Shown: positions 1 through 5,684 of the stretch, piece by piece
Layout: the number at the start of each line of letters is the position of its first letter
How positions within the stretch are numbered: position 1 is the stretch's first letter
Assembly (NCBI GenBank): GCA_029939635.1
Contig: JAOZSN010000126.1
Span: forward strand, 1 to 8,788
Length of the DNA stretch: 8,788 nucleotides
Source: Deltaproteobacteria bacterium
GTDB taxonomy: Bacteria; Desulfobacterota; Desulfobulbia; Desulfobulbales; SURF-16
Reading direction: 5' to 3'
Notes under the pieces: model-generated
Databases searched by the model: none
What the model saw: only the letters and a program-made list of their open reading frames with translations
Told to the model about the DNA's origin: nothing
Program-made: the position numbers and the translations under genes

Positions 1-2
1 AT

Positions 3-1247
3 GCTGCCCGTACCTGTCTGGCTGATGGTTGGGCTGGTTCTATGATTGCCACCGAGGTGTCAGATATTCTCTTCGGTACCCCCACACCGCGCATATCAAA
101 GGCTAATCTTGGCGTATTAAAGGAAGACCAGGTAAATATTCTTGTTCATGGCCATAACCCCATTGTCTCGGAAAAGATTGTTGAGGCGGTGCATGATCCC
201 GCGCTCATTGCCTTGGCCAAGGAGAAGGGAGCGGCAGGCATTAATCTGGCAGGGTTATGTTGCACTGGCAATGAGTTAATGATGCGCCAAGGAGTGCCCA
301 TGGCTGGCAATCATCTGATGACTGAGCTGGCCATTGTCACTGGGGCAGTGGAGCTCATCGTTGTTGACTATCAATGTATTATGCCCAGCCTGGTGACGGT
401 GGGTAATTGCTACCATACCAAGATGGTAACAACGGCAGATAAGGCCAGATTCACTGGAGCTGAGCATGTCAAGTTTGAGATGGCCAATGGTCTGGCTCAG
501 GCCCGTAAGGTAGTAAGGATGGCCATTGACCGATTTTCCATGCGTGATAAGGATCGAGTTCAGATTCCCCAGGGAACAGTGGAATTAATGACTGGCTTTT
601 CCAACGAGGCTCTTCTAACGGCCTTAGGTGGCACTATGACACCCTTGGTTGATGCCATCAAGGCTGGCAAGGTGCGGGGTGCAGTGGCCATTGTGGGGTG
701 TAATAATCCCAAATATCAGCAGGATTATTGTAACGTGACCCTGGCTAAAGAGTTGATAAAACGTGATATTCTTGTGCTGGTCACTGGTTGTGTAACCACG
801 GCCACTGGTAAGGCTGGCTTGCTGCTGCCTGAGTCTATTAATCAAGCTGGATCTGGTTTGCAGGAAATCTGCGGGGCCTTAGGTATTCCGCCGGTGCTTC
901 ACATGGGAAGTTGCGTGGATAATGCCCGTATTCTCCAGCTTGCTGCTTTGCTGGCCAATGAACTGGGGGTGGATATGAGTGATTTGCCTTTGGCTGGATC
1001 ATCGCCAGAATGGTACTCAGAAAAAGCAGCAGCCATTGGTACCTATTGTGTGGCCTCAGGAATTTATACCCACCTGGGCCATCCGCCAAATATTACCGGC
1101 TCTGAGATGGTAACGAACCTCGCCTTAGATGGTTTGGATGACTTGGTGGGGGCCTGTTTTTTGGTGGAGCCAGATCCCATTAAGGCAGCTGAGTTGATTG
1201 ATCAGCGTATCAAAGAAAAACGAACGGCTTTAGGGTTGTCTGCCTGA
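3..1247 (+). CDS. cooS: Anaerobic Ni-Fe carbon monoxide dehydrogenase catalytic subunit, C-terminal part (5' end outside window)
   Basis: This enzyme interconverts CO and CO2 at a Ni-Fe-S cluster (cluster C). The frame is open from position 3 and reads 414 residues to TGA; family members are about 620-650 aa, so roughly the last two thirds is visible. The ATG at 42 is internal: the residues before it (ARTC.ADGWAGS) are typical CooS sequence. Expected active-site residues are present: the HGHNP motif (147-161, cluster C His), the second Cys of LCCTGNE (261-263), Cys of DYQC (375-377), Cys of VGCNNP (699-701), Cys of TGCVTTATGK (789-791), Cys of GSCVDN (912-914), and the catalytic Lys of SEKAAAIG (1023-1025). 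Spacings between several of these match those I recall for the Carboxydothermus enzyme. The N-terminal B/D cluster cysteines lie off the window, so they and the physiological role (energy, acetyl-CoA pathway or redox) cannot be judged. The gene converges on the next gene with a 39-bp gap and no clear terminator. Confidence 0.95.
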   Translation, partial: AARTCLADGWAGSMIATEVSDILFGTPTPRISKANLGVLKEDQVNILVHGHNPIVSEKIVEAVHDPALIALAKEKGAAGINLAGLCCTGNELMMRQGVPMAGNHLMTELAIVTGAVELIVVDYQCIMPSLVTVGNCYHTKMVTTADKARFTGAEHVKFEMANGLAQARKVVRMAIDRFSMRDKDRVQIPQGTVELMTGFSNEALLTALGGTMTPLVDAIKAGKVRGAVAIVGCNNPKYQQDYCNVTLAKELIKRDILVLVTGCVTTATGKAGLLLPESINQAGSGLQEICGALGIPPVLHMGSCVDNARILQLAALLANELGVDMSDLPLAGSSPEWYSEKAAAIGTYCVASGIYTHLGHPPNITGSEMVTNLALDGLDDLVGACFLVEPDPIKAAELIDQRIKEKRTALGLSA

Positions 1248-1286
1248 TCAGGGACGAAGAATTTGCCTTTCCTCAGCTCCATAGCG

Positions 1287-2087
1287 TTATGGGAAATAGC
1301 GACTGCCGACACCAATATTGGCTAAAGCAGTAAAACTTTCTTCCATACCACCCTCATGGTGGGGTTCCATGGTTAGTAGGGGGGAAAGATGCTCCTGCTG
1401 CAGGTAGTCGAAGAGCTCTGTGAAGTTAAAAACTCCTTCTCCCACGGCCAGATGCAGGTCGCGTTCGCCCATATTATCGTGGAGGTGGAGTTGGCCCAGC
1501 CAAGGGGTCAGTTCCGGCAACCAGTCCTGCCAACTGTTTTTGGCAAAGGCCAGGACATGGCCCACATCAAAACAGAAACGGGCATGGGGGGAGTCTAAGG
1601 CGCTGAGCATTTTTTTTAGTTGCGTTGGGCCTGTCTCATAGGTGTTTTCCAGCATGAGGGTGGTGTTGCCCTGTCCTGCCCTGGTGGCGAGGTGTTGCCA
1701 TGCATCGAAAGAATGGCTGAACCATGCCTCTTCCTTGTAGCTATGCTTATTGTCCTCAAAACCGAGATGGCAGACCACAGATTTGGGCTGTAAGAGGAGG
1801 ATGAGATCAAAGGCCAGGTTGAGTTTGTCGCGACTTACCTGTCTTATCTTGGGATCTAGACTGCCTGGATAGAGTTCAAAGAAGGGGGCATGCAGGGTGC
1901 ACGAGAGACCTACCTCCTGAAGGGCTTTGCCAACTGCAGCAAAGCTTTCGTGAGATTCTTCGTAAAGCACAGTGCCTTCCAGGCCTATCTCTGGTTGGAT
2001 CCCTTGGGCAATATAATCTGCCAGGTTGTCACGCAGTTTCTTGAAGGGAGCGTGGACAAAGAGTTTTGATTTGAGGTGGTCAGTCAT
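1287..2087 (-). CDS. Sugar-phosphate isomerase/epimerase-like TIM-barrel protein (AP endonuclease 2 / xylose isomerase-like fold)
   Basis: This 266-aa protein belongs to the large TIM-barrel family (AP_endonuc_2) that includes sugar epimerases, isomerases and endonuclease IV-like enzymes, which bind a divalent metal in the barrel mouth. Strand-end motifs carrying the usual ligands are visible: LHAPF (His66), CHLGF (His107), LENTYE (Glu147), FDVGH (Asp174, His177), LHLHDN (His203, Asp204), AVGEG (Glu217) and TMEPH (Glu241). The length is normal and there is no signal peptide, so it should be cytosolic. The exact substrate cannot be read from sequence. It starts 12 bp after the stop of the Trm112-like gene and has no good ribosome-binding site, which suggests translational coupling. 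It is the last gene of the minus-strand run. Confidence 0.85.
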   Translation of the reverse strand: MTDHLKSKLFVHAPFKKLRDNLADYIAQGIQPEIGLEGTVLYEESHESFAAVGKALQEVGLSCTLHAPFFELYPGSLDPKIRQVSRDKLNLAFDLILLLQPKSVVCHLGFEDNKHSYKEEAWFSHSFDAWQHLATRAGQGNTTLMLENTYETGPTQLKKMLSALDSPHARFCFDVGHVLAFAKNSWQDWLPELTPWLGQLHLHDNMGERDLHLAVGEGVFNFTELFDYLQQEHLSPLLTMEPHHEGGMEESFTALANIGVGSRYFP

Positions 2088-2094
2088 AACTGCA

Positions 2095-2109
2095 ACTGGC
2101 TAGTCCAGT
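2095..2109 (-). other. Small hairpin over the Trm112 stop codon
   Basis: ACTGG and CCAGT arms (5 bp) flank a 5-nt loop that contains most of the Trm112 stop codon, 8 nt from the ATG of the following TIM-barrel gene. It could influence coupled translation of the second gene, which lacks a clear ribosome-binding site. The stem is short and could be chance. Confidence 0.3.
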
Positions 2110-2267
2110 GGCTTGGCCTCATCGATGAGCATTACCGGGATATCATCACGAATCTCATAGAGCAGGCGGCAGGCCTCACAGATAAGACCTTTTTCATCAT
2201 CACTGAGTTTGATCGGCCCCTTACATTTGGGGCAGGCGAGGATATCAAGGAGTTCTTTTTTTATCAT
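2100..2267 (-). CDS. Trm112 family small zinc-binding protein (55 aa)
   Basis: This short gene starts at ATG 2267 and ends at TAG 2100. It matches the bacterial Trm112/YcaR (UPF0434) pattern: an N-terminal KKELLDILACPKC, a second Cys pair (CEAC) giving Cys12, Cys15, Cys30 and Cys33 as probable zinc ligands, then the family's conserved ending of Tyr, an acidic residue and IPVMLIDEA. Eukaryotic and archaeal Trm112 activates methyltransferases. Bacterial members are usually found beside lpxK/kdsB and are poorly defined; here the neighbour is a TIM-barrel enzyme instead. The Shine-Dalgarno is weak (AGAG about 9 nt upstream). The four-cysteine pattern and length make the family call solid, but its partner is unknown. 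Confidence 0.88.
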   Translation of the reverse strand: MIKKELLDILACPKCKGPIKLSDDEKGLICEACRLLYEIRDDIPVMLIDEAKPLD

Positions 2268-2290
2268 ATTCGTATCTCTGTTGGTTGTTC

Positions 2291-2325
2291 AACTTAAAAC
2301 TGGTAACTGGCAACTTGCAACTGTC
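2291..2325. repeat. Five-unit heptamer tandem repeat
   Basis: On the plus strand five consecutive 7-mers read AACTTAA, AACTGGT, AACTGGC, AACTTGC, AACTGTC. On the minus (transcribed) strand they are GACAGTT, GCAAGTT, GCCAGTT, ACCAGTT, TTAAGTT, all ending in AGTT. The array fills most of the 60-bp gap between the 97-aa gene and the Trm112-like gene. The 7-nt period is not a codon multiple, and the stretch is not part of a plausible gene. It probably arose by slippage; any function is unknown. Confidence 0.8.
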
Positions 2326-2327
2326 TT

Positions 2328-2621
2328 TTAGCTATAAATAAAGACATAGTCATCATCGTTGATGCTGATACGCAGGCGGCCATTATGGTTTTTGCCATAA
2401 ATCTCCCAGGCTGGGCCTTCAGCAATATCACATTTACAGCAGGATGGTGAAAATTTATTGCGGTCTTTGTCAAACCAGGACATCAGCATCACCATGTCAT
2501 CATCACGACTGGCAATAGTAAAGGCCAGATCACGGGCCAGATCCCAATCCAGCTCTATCCCATCTATCGAAAGGGCAATGCTTTGCATTTTTATGCCACT
2601 CTGCGGAATCATCTCTGCCAT
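2328..2621 (-). CDS. Small conserved protein, possibly AF1514-like (DUF5619)
   Basis: This 97-aa soluble protein has no signal peptide or membrane segment. Its pattern is an N-terminal strand (SIDGIELDWDLARDLAFTIA), an acidic turn, a central MSWFDKDRNKFSPSCCKC segment with three cysteines, and an aromatic-rich C-terminal sheet (PAWEIYG, RLRISINDDDYVFIYS). From memory this resembles the AF1514 family of small proteins found in archaea and sulfate reducers, but I cannot confirm it without a search; function is unknown. The start is supported by a good ribosome-binding site (GAGGA, 6 nt from ATG). The gene follows the phosphatase stop by 17 bp, so the two are probably co-transcribed. Confidence 0.8.
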   Translation of the reverse strand: MAEMIPQSGIKMQSIALSIDGIELDWDLARDLAFTIASRDDDMVMLMSWFDKDRNKFSPSCCKCDIAEGPAWEIYGKNHNGRLRISINDDDYVFIYS

Positions 2622-2638
2622 TGCTCTTCCTCTATTAC

Positions 2639-3805
2639 TTAGACGTCAATGACCAGCACCACCACATCTGGATCAGTGTTGGCATCGGGATCAGTAAGGG
2701 CTCGCACAAAAACTTCAGGGGCCTCATGCAGGTGGACATCCTTGATGAGAGAAGCTGCCTCACGCAGACGCCATAATTCGTTGGCCCAGGCCTGATTGCG
2801 GCTGGCTCGTTCAACAAGTCCATCGGTGTACATAACAAGACGATCTCCCTTCTCTACAGGCTGGGTACGCATCTCAAAGCAGACTTCAGGGAAAATGCCC
2901 ATGACATCGCCCCGGCACTCCATAAAATAGGGGGTGCCGTGGGCTGGGATGTTAAGGATGGGAGGGTGTGCACTGTTTGTGACTGTCACCTGCAGGGTGT
3001 CACGGTTGAGGCTGGCCAGGCAGGCAGTAAGGTGAGAGTTGCTGCCGGGTAAAATCTCATGGAGAACGCCATTCATCATGGCCATGGTGTCCAGGGGAGT
3101 GTACATGGGTGAGGCGTTTTGCTGGCGCAGGGTCTTTAAGGCTGAGGCGATAAACGTGGTGTTGCCATCCTTGCATGAGATGTCAGCAATAAAAAAACTA
3201 AATATATGTTCGGAAAGTTGCAGAACATCATAATAATCCCATCCTGTTTCCTCTGCTCGGTGTTGGAATACATGGAATCCGGCCTGGGGAAGCTCTGTGG
3301 GCGAAACAAGCTTATTGACTTTAGGAGTTTTTTTCTCTTTAATCTTGTCGGACTGGCAGCTGATGAGTAACTGGTTGGCCCTGCTCAGCTTGAGGTGCAG
3401 GTTGATACGAGCCATAACCTCTTCCGGATGGAATGGCTTGACAATATAATCCACTGCACCCAGACGAAAACCTTCCAGTTTTTTTTCAACATCTGCTGTT
3501 GCAGTGAGGAAAATAACAGGAATTTGGCTGGTGCGGCTATCGTTTTTGAGTTTATCAATGACATCAAAGCCACTTTCGCCGGGCATCATGATGTCCAGTA
3601 AGATGAGATCTGGAGTCTTTTCCTTAGCCAACTGACGAGCCAGGGGGCCGTTATCAGCCGTGAGCGGCTGGTAGCCTGATTGGCTCAGAGTACCCTCAAG
3701 TACAGCAATGTTGATGGGTTCATCATCAACAATTAAGATTGAGATGTCTTTCTGGGGAGTACTTATCTGGCTAGACATAACATTGTGTAATGAATCAGTT
3801 TTCAT
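2639..3805 (-). CDS. Response regulator: receiver domain fused to SpoIIE/PP2C-type serine phosphatase
   Basis: This 388-aa cytosolic two-domain protein has an N-terminal receiver (about residues 20-140) with the acidic pair Asp27/Asp28, phospho-acceptor Asp71 (LLDIMMPGESGFD), Thr101 (FLTATAD) and Lys123 (KPF). A Lys-rich linker (150-168) follows. The C-terminal half (about 175-388) is a SpoIIE/RsbU-like PP2C phosphatase: GWDYYDV (Asp190, Asp193), ADIS (Asp208), NSAHPP (277-282), YTDGLVER (Asp328) and a terminal DPD before a hydrophobic strand, so the metal-binding acidic residues appear intact. By family knowledge, phosphorylation of such proteins controls dephosphorylation of a serine-phosphorylated anti-anti-sigma or similar partner; no such partner or kinase is encoded nearby. 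The usual DxSGHG loop reads DISCKDGN, a noticeable deviation. The start has only a weak AGGT-type ribosome-binding site; the alternative ATG at codon 10 has none. Confidence 0.93.
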   Translation of the reverse strand: MKTDSLHNVMSSQISTPQKDISILIVDDEPINIAVLEGTLSQSGYQPLTADNGPLARQLAKEKTPDLILLDIMMPGESGFDVIDKLKNDSRTSQIPVIFLTATADVEKKLEGFRLGAVDYIVKPFHPEEVMARINLHLKLSRANQLLISCQSDKIKEKKTPKVNKLVSPTELPQAGFHVFQHRAEETGWDYYDVLQLSEHIFSFFIADISCKDGNTTFIASALKTLRQQNASPMYTPLDTMAMMNGVLHEILPGSNSHLTACLASLNRDTLQVTVTNSAHPPILNIPAHGTPYFMECRGDVMGIFPEVCFEMRTQPVEKGDRLVMYTDGLVERASRNQAWANELWRLREAASLIKDVHLHEAPEVFVRALTDPDANTDPDVVVLVIDV

Positions 3806-3894
3806 AAATGTTTTCTACCTGTTCAGCCGCCCCCCAGCTTCGCTTATTTCAGTAATTTGAATCCATTGCTTTACATAGCTTATTTTTTGTTGGT

Positions 3895-4554
3895 TTAGGC
3901 AAATGTTTTCTGGCAATGCTTACATTTTTTTGCCTTAACCTGAATAATTTCAGCGCAGTCAGGGCACTCCTTTTTGAAACAGACTTTGAGGAGCATGGGA
4001 AGGGTAGAGTTGACTTTAAACTCTACTTCCGTATTTTTGAACTCATGGTTGCTTATAGCCTCATAACAGGAGATGTCCTTAATCTTTAGCAGGGTGTCAC
4101 ATGCCTTGGAGCGATGTTTCTTGGATGCATGTTCATCTAACAATATGCCCATGGCCGGGGTGAGATCCTTACTGCTTACACTGTCATCAAGTTGGTCATA
4201 CCAATCTTTTTCCTGCTGATGGCGCTTGTTGGCAGCAATCACCGCATCTGGATCAAGTATGGAACCGGTAAAGGCGATCTTGCTGCCTACCATCATCAGT
4301 TCGCCTTTTTTCTCGTTATGTATGCGCATGTAACGGTAGGAACCAACATGACCATAGGTTGCCTCAATATGATCCCAACCCTTGACGTAAGGTGGGCACT
4401 CGTCATTCATACAGACAAACATGACTTCAGCTCCCCAACCAAGACCATCACCAATATGAAAGGGTGGTGTTTCACATGGTTGTAAACGGCTTTTACAATG
4501 GGGACAGGTAAATTCCATAGCACAGTAGCGCAGGCAATCATCAGCGGACAACAT
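3895..4554 (-). CDS. Zinc-ribbon protein with Cys4 motifs at both ends, unknown function
   Basis: This 219-aa soluble protein has an N-terminal Cys4 set: CPHC (Cys17, Cys20) and CMNDEC (Cys48, Cys53), separated by a Gly/Trp-rich loop. The C-terminal set is a classic small zinc ribbon: CPDC (Cys197, Cys200) and CKHC (Cys211, Cys214). The middle (about 85-190) is charged and likely helical (HQQEKDWYDQLDD, EHASKKHRSKACDTLLKI), with no enzyme motif I recognise. An internal Met13 sits just before the first ribbon, but the first ATG has a strong AAGGAG Shine-Dalgarno (4563-4568) with 8-nt spacing, so I keep the longer form. It lies 89 bp upstream of the phosphatase gene, same strand, with no obvious terminator between. 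Protein-protein or nucleic-acid binding is possible but unproven. Confidence 0.85.
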   Translation of the reverse strand: MLSADDCLRYCAMEFTCPHCKSRLQPCETPPFHIGDGLGWGAEVMFVCMNDECPPYVKGWDHIEATYGHVGSYRYMRIHNEKKGELMMVGSKIAFTGSILDPDAVIAANKRHQQEKDWYDQLDDSVSSKDLTPAMGILLDEHASKKHRSKACDTLLKIKDISCYEAISNHEFKNTEVEFKVNSTLPMLLKVCFKKECPDCAEIIQVKAKKCKHCQKTFA

Positions 4555-4562
4555 GGGGAAAT

Positions 4563-4568
4563 CTCCTT
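4563..4568 (-). promoter_or_regulatory. Strong Shine-Dalgarno (AAGGAG) of the double zinc-ribbon gene
   Basis: AAGGAG lies 8 nt before the ATG at 4554 and decides that start over the internal ATG at codon 13, which has no such site. Confidence 0.75.
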
Positions 4569-4599
4569 AACAAAAAAAACTAAGTATTGTCAGTCATGC

Positions 4600-4627
4600 A
4601 AAAAAAAATGCTGCCTGACGCGGCAAC
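4600..4627 (-). terminator. Rho-independent terminator, minus strand
   Basis: Reading the minus strand, GTTGCC and GGCAGC form a 6-bp stem (one G-U pair) around a 6-nt loop, followed by A and nine T residues. It lies about 150 nt beyond the stop of the small membrane protein gene and 46 bp before the zinc-ribbon start. It would end the upstream transcript and imply a separate promoter for the zinc-ribbon operon. Confidence 0.55.
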
Positions 4628-4746
4628 CGCTTGTAACGTAGTGAAGCATTTGCTCCTGTAATGCGTTGTTACCTGTGGTGGCTGCCTATTTCTTTACATT
4701 TTACTAATTTATTGACCTTTTGGGCTCACGGGTGGTTCGCAGGCAG
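4628..4746. other. Non-coding stretch, possible dispersed repeat or 3' UTR
   Basis: No credible gene. The part next to the terminator contains imperfect self-complementary segments: GTAACG (4634-4639) against CGTTGTTAC (4663-4671), and a short AGCA-TT-TGCT palindrome between them. CTGCCT (4682-4687) pairs with AGGCAG (4741-4746). This compact structured block ending in a terminator resembles an intergenic repeat or small-RNA end, but I cannot establish copy number from one window. Confidence 0.3.
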
Positions 4747-4765
4747 TCGTCCCTCCCGGGGACGA
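4747..4765. repeat. GC-rich inverted repeat (7-bp arms)
   Basis: TCGTCCC and GGGACGA are perfect 7-bp arms around a 5-nt loop, lying 15 bp beyond the stop codon of the small membrane protein gene on the minus strand. No T-run follows on either strand, so it is not a standard intrinsic terminator. It could stabilise the mRNA 3' end. Confidence 0.5.
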
Positions 4766-4780
4766 TAGTGCTGGCCTGAA

Positions 4781-4885
4781 TCAGAGAGGAGCCTGTTGGG
4801 CAGGGCGTAAAAACTCAAAGACAATCCAGGCCAGAAAGATGATAATAAAAAAAACTTTGGCGGTTTTATTCTCCGGCTGGTTCAT
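4781..4885 (-). CDS. Probable 34-residue single-span membrane protein
   Basis: ATG at 4885 to TGA at 4781 encodes 34 residues. The layout is a polar N-terminus (MNQPENKTAK), one hydrophobic segment at about residues 11-25 (VFFIIIFLAWIVFEF), then a short tail with Arg and two Pro. That is a plausible single transmembrane helix; the Lys/Arg residues flank it on both sides, so topology is not clear. The ribosome-binding site is weak (GATACAG-like), and at this length the ORF could be chance. However, it starts 30 bp downstream of a strong palindrome with promoter-like hexamers, and a terminator lies further downstream, which together make a transcription unit. Function unknown. Confidence 0.5.
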   Translation of the reverse strand: MNQPENKTAKVFFIIIFLAWIVFEFLRPAQQAPL

Positions 4886-4914
4886 TTCTGTATCACTTAT
4901 ACATACCCTTTTAT

Positions 4915-4943
4915 TTATTTGCTTAGATAAGATAAGCAAATAA
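4915..4943. promoter_or_regulatory. AT-rich palindrome (11-bp perfect arms), candidate operator
   Basis: TTATTTGCTTA and TAAGCAAATAA are perfect 11-bp arms around a 7-nt centre (GATAAGA). No T-run follows on either strand, arguing against a terminator. It lies 30 bp upstream of the 34-aa gene and overlaps that gene's putative -10 box, the usual placement of a repressor site. Confidence 0.55.
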
Positions 4944-4956
4944 GGTGATTGGGCAA
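4929..4956 (-). promoter_or_regulatory. Candidate promoter of the small membrane protein gene
   Basis: On the minus strand TTGCCC (4956-4951) is followed after 16 bp by TATCTT (4934-4929), each 4 of 6 to sigma-70 consensus. The -10 element sits inside the palindrome. The match is modest. Confidence 0.3.
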
Positions 4957-5164
4957 GGGTAAGTAGTTAATTTAATATCTCAAAGCTTGGGAGTGCACAC
5001 AGGAACAGCATTAGCGGAACCTGCCCGAGGCAAATTACCGTATCAGTTGGCTAAAAGCAATAAGAGATACGCTGTAGAATTCTGCCTGGAGACAGATTGC
5101 AGCAGTGGATGTTCGATTAATAGAGTGATTGATGTGACGGTTTCTTGCTGGGAAAATCAAGGGG
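4944..5164. other. Non-coding stretch between the palindrome and the PilZ gene; nothing identified
   Basis: I see no convincing gene, tRNA, tmRNA, RNase P, 6S or known riboswitch core here on either strand. A plus-strand frame from a TTG near 4987 stays open into the PilZ gene, but it has no ribosome-binding site and overlaps PilZ antisense. The stretch could hold a small RNA, a decayed gene or a leader. Confidence 0.4.
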
Positions 5165-5177
5165 TCAGGCGAGACCC
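5162..5177 (-). terminator. Weak hairpin at the PilZ stop codon
   Basis: GGGTC and GACCC (5-bp arms, 6-nt loop) overlap the last codons and TGA of the PilZ gene; on the minus strand CTTGATTTT follows. The T-tract is short and displaced, so this is at best a weak terminator. Confidence 0.25.
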
Positions 5178-5536
5178 ATGGTGTTTTTGTCCAGGAAAGA
5201 TTGAAGGTGTTGCTTCTGGGCGGTGGATAAATCAATAAATTGAATACTCGACTCTCTGATAATGGTATTACTGGTGGGGAGGAGGGGAGACGAATCTTCT
5301 ACATGGACAATTCGGCACGGAAGTTGGTCAAGATAATGCCCCTCTGCACTGTTAAGCAGGCCAATATTAAAGGAGTCGCTGTGTGATGGTTCTCCTTGGG
5401 CCATGAGGCTTTTGTAAAGCAAGCCGCCCTGGCTGATATTGATGACTTGGCCAAAATTGGAGGCATTAAAGGCCATAAGTTCCTCATGGGGAATAAATCG
5501 TTGGAATTTCCGACGTTCTGTGGATAAGGATTTCAT
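5165..5536 (-). CDS. PilZ-domain protein, probable c-di-GMP receptor
   Basis: This 123-aa stand-alone PilZ protein carries both c-di-GMP-binding motifs: the N-terminal RxxxR (RKFQR, residues 9-13, within ERRKFQRF) and NxSxxG (NISQGG, residues 33-38). The rest fits the PilZ beta barrel and the C-terminal helix (IQFIDLSTAQKQHLQSFL). PilZ domains bind cyclic di-GMP and relay it to motility, adhesion or secretion machinery; the target here is unknown and no cyclase or phosphodiesterase is in view. No clear Shine-Dalgarno precedes the ATG, but there is no better start and a plausible promoter lies upstream. It is divergent from the LytM-like gene. Confidence 0.9.
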   Translation of the reverse strand: MKSLSTERRKFQRFIPHEELMAFNASNFGQVINISQGGLLYKSLMAQGEPSHSDSFNIGLLNSAEGHYLDQLPCRIVHVEDSSPLLPTSNTIIRESSIQFIDLSTAQKQHLQSFLDKNTMGLA

Positions 5537-5605
5537 AGCAATATCTGTGGGGTTCAGGTATTTTTTAAGCCGTAATTCTGGCTACCATCTAAGCATAATA
5601 TTTAA

Positions 5606-5634
5606 TATATAAGCATTTTGAAAATAAAAATCAA
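5606..5634 (-). promoter_or_regulatory. Candidate sigma-70 promoter of the PilZ gene
   Basis: Minus-strand TTGATT (5634-5629), a 17-bp spacer and TATATA (5611-5606) match the consensus well, in an AT-rich divergent intergenic region. The predicted start would leave a leader of about 60 nt before the PilZ ATG. Confidence 0.45.
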
Positions 5635-5684
5635 TAAATTGTTAGAAGATTATTGCTAAGCAGAGGTCTCTCTAGTGTATAAGT

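Noticed and set aside
2076..2297. 73-codon plus-strand frame opposite the Trm112 gene
   Set aside because: Antisense to a clear four-cysteine zinc protein and without any family features of its own.
4600..4680. Short minus-strand open frames running through the terminator region (e.g. ATG near 4656 ending near 4599)
   Set aside because: Fewer than 30 codons, and they read through the terminator stem and T-tract; the sequence is better explained as structured non-coding DNA.
4747..4765. GC hairpin as an intrinsic terminator for the small membrane protein gene
   Set aside because: No T-run follows the stem on either strand; kept only as an inverted repeat.
4944..5164. Possible c-di-GMP (GEMM), cobalamin riboswitch, 6S RNA or tmRNA, considered because of the nearby PilZ gene
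   Set aside because: None of the conserved core sequences of these RNAs could be found on either strand.
4987..5238. 83-codon plus-strand frame starting with TTG, with several cysteines
   Set aside because: It has a non-ATG start, no ribosome-binding site, no recognisable family, and its second part is antisense to the well-supported PilZ gene.
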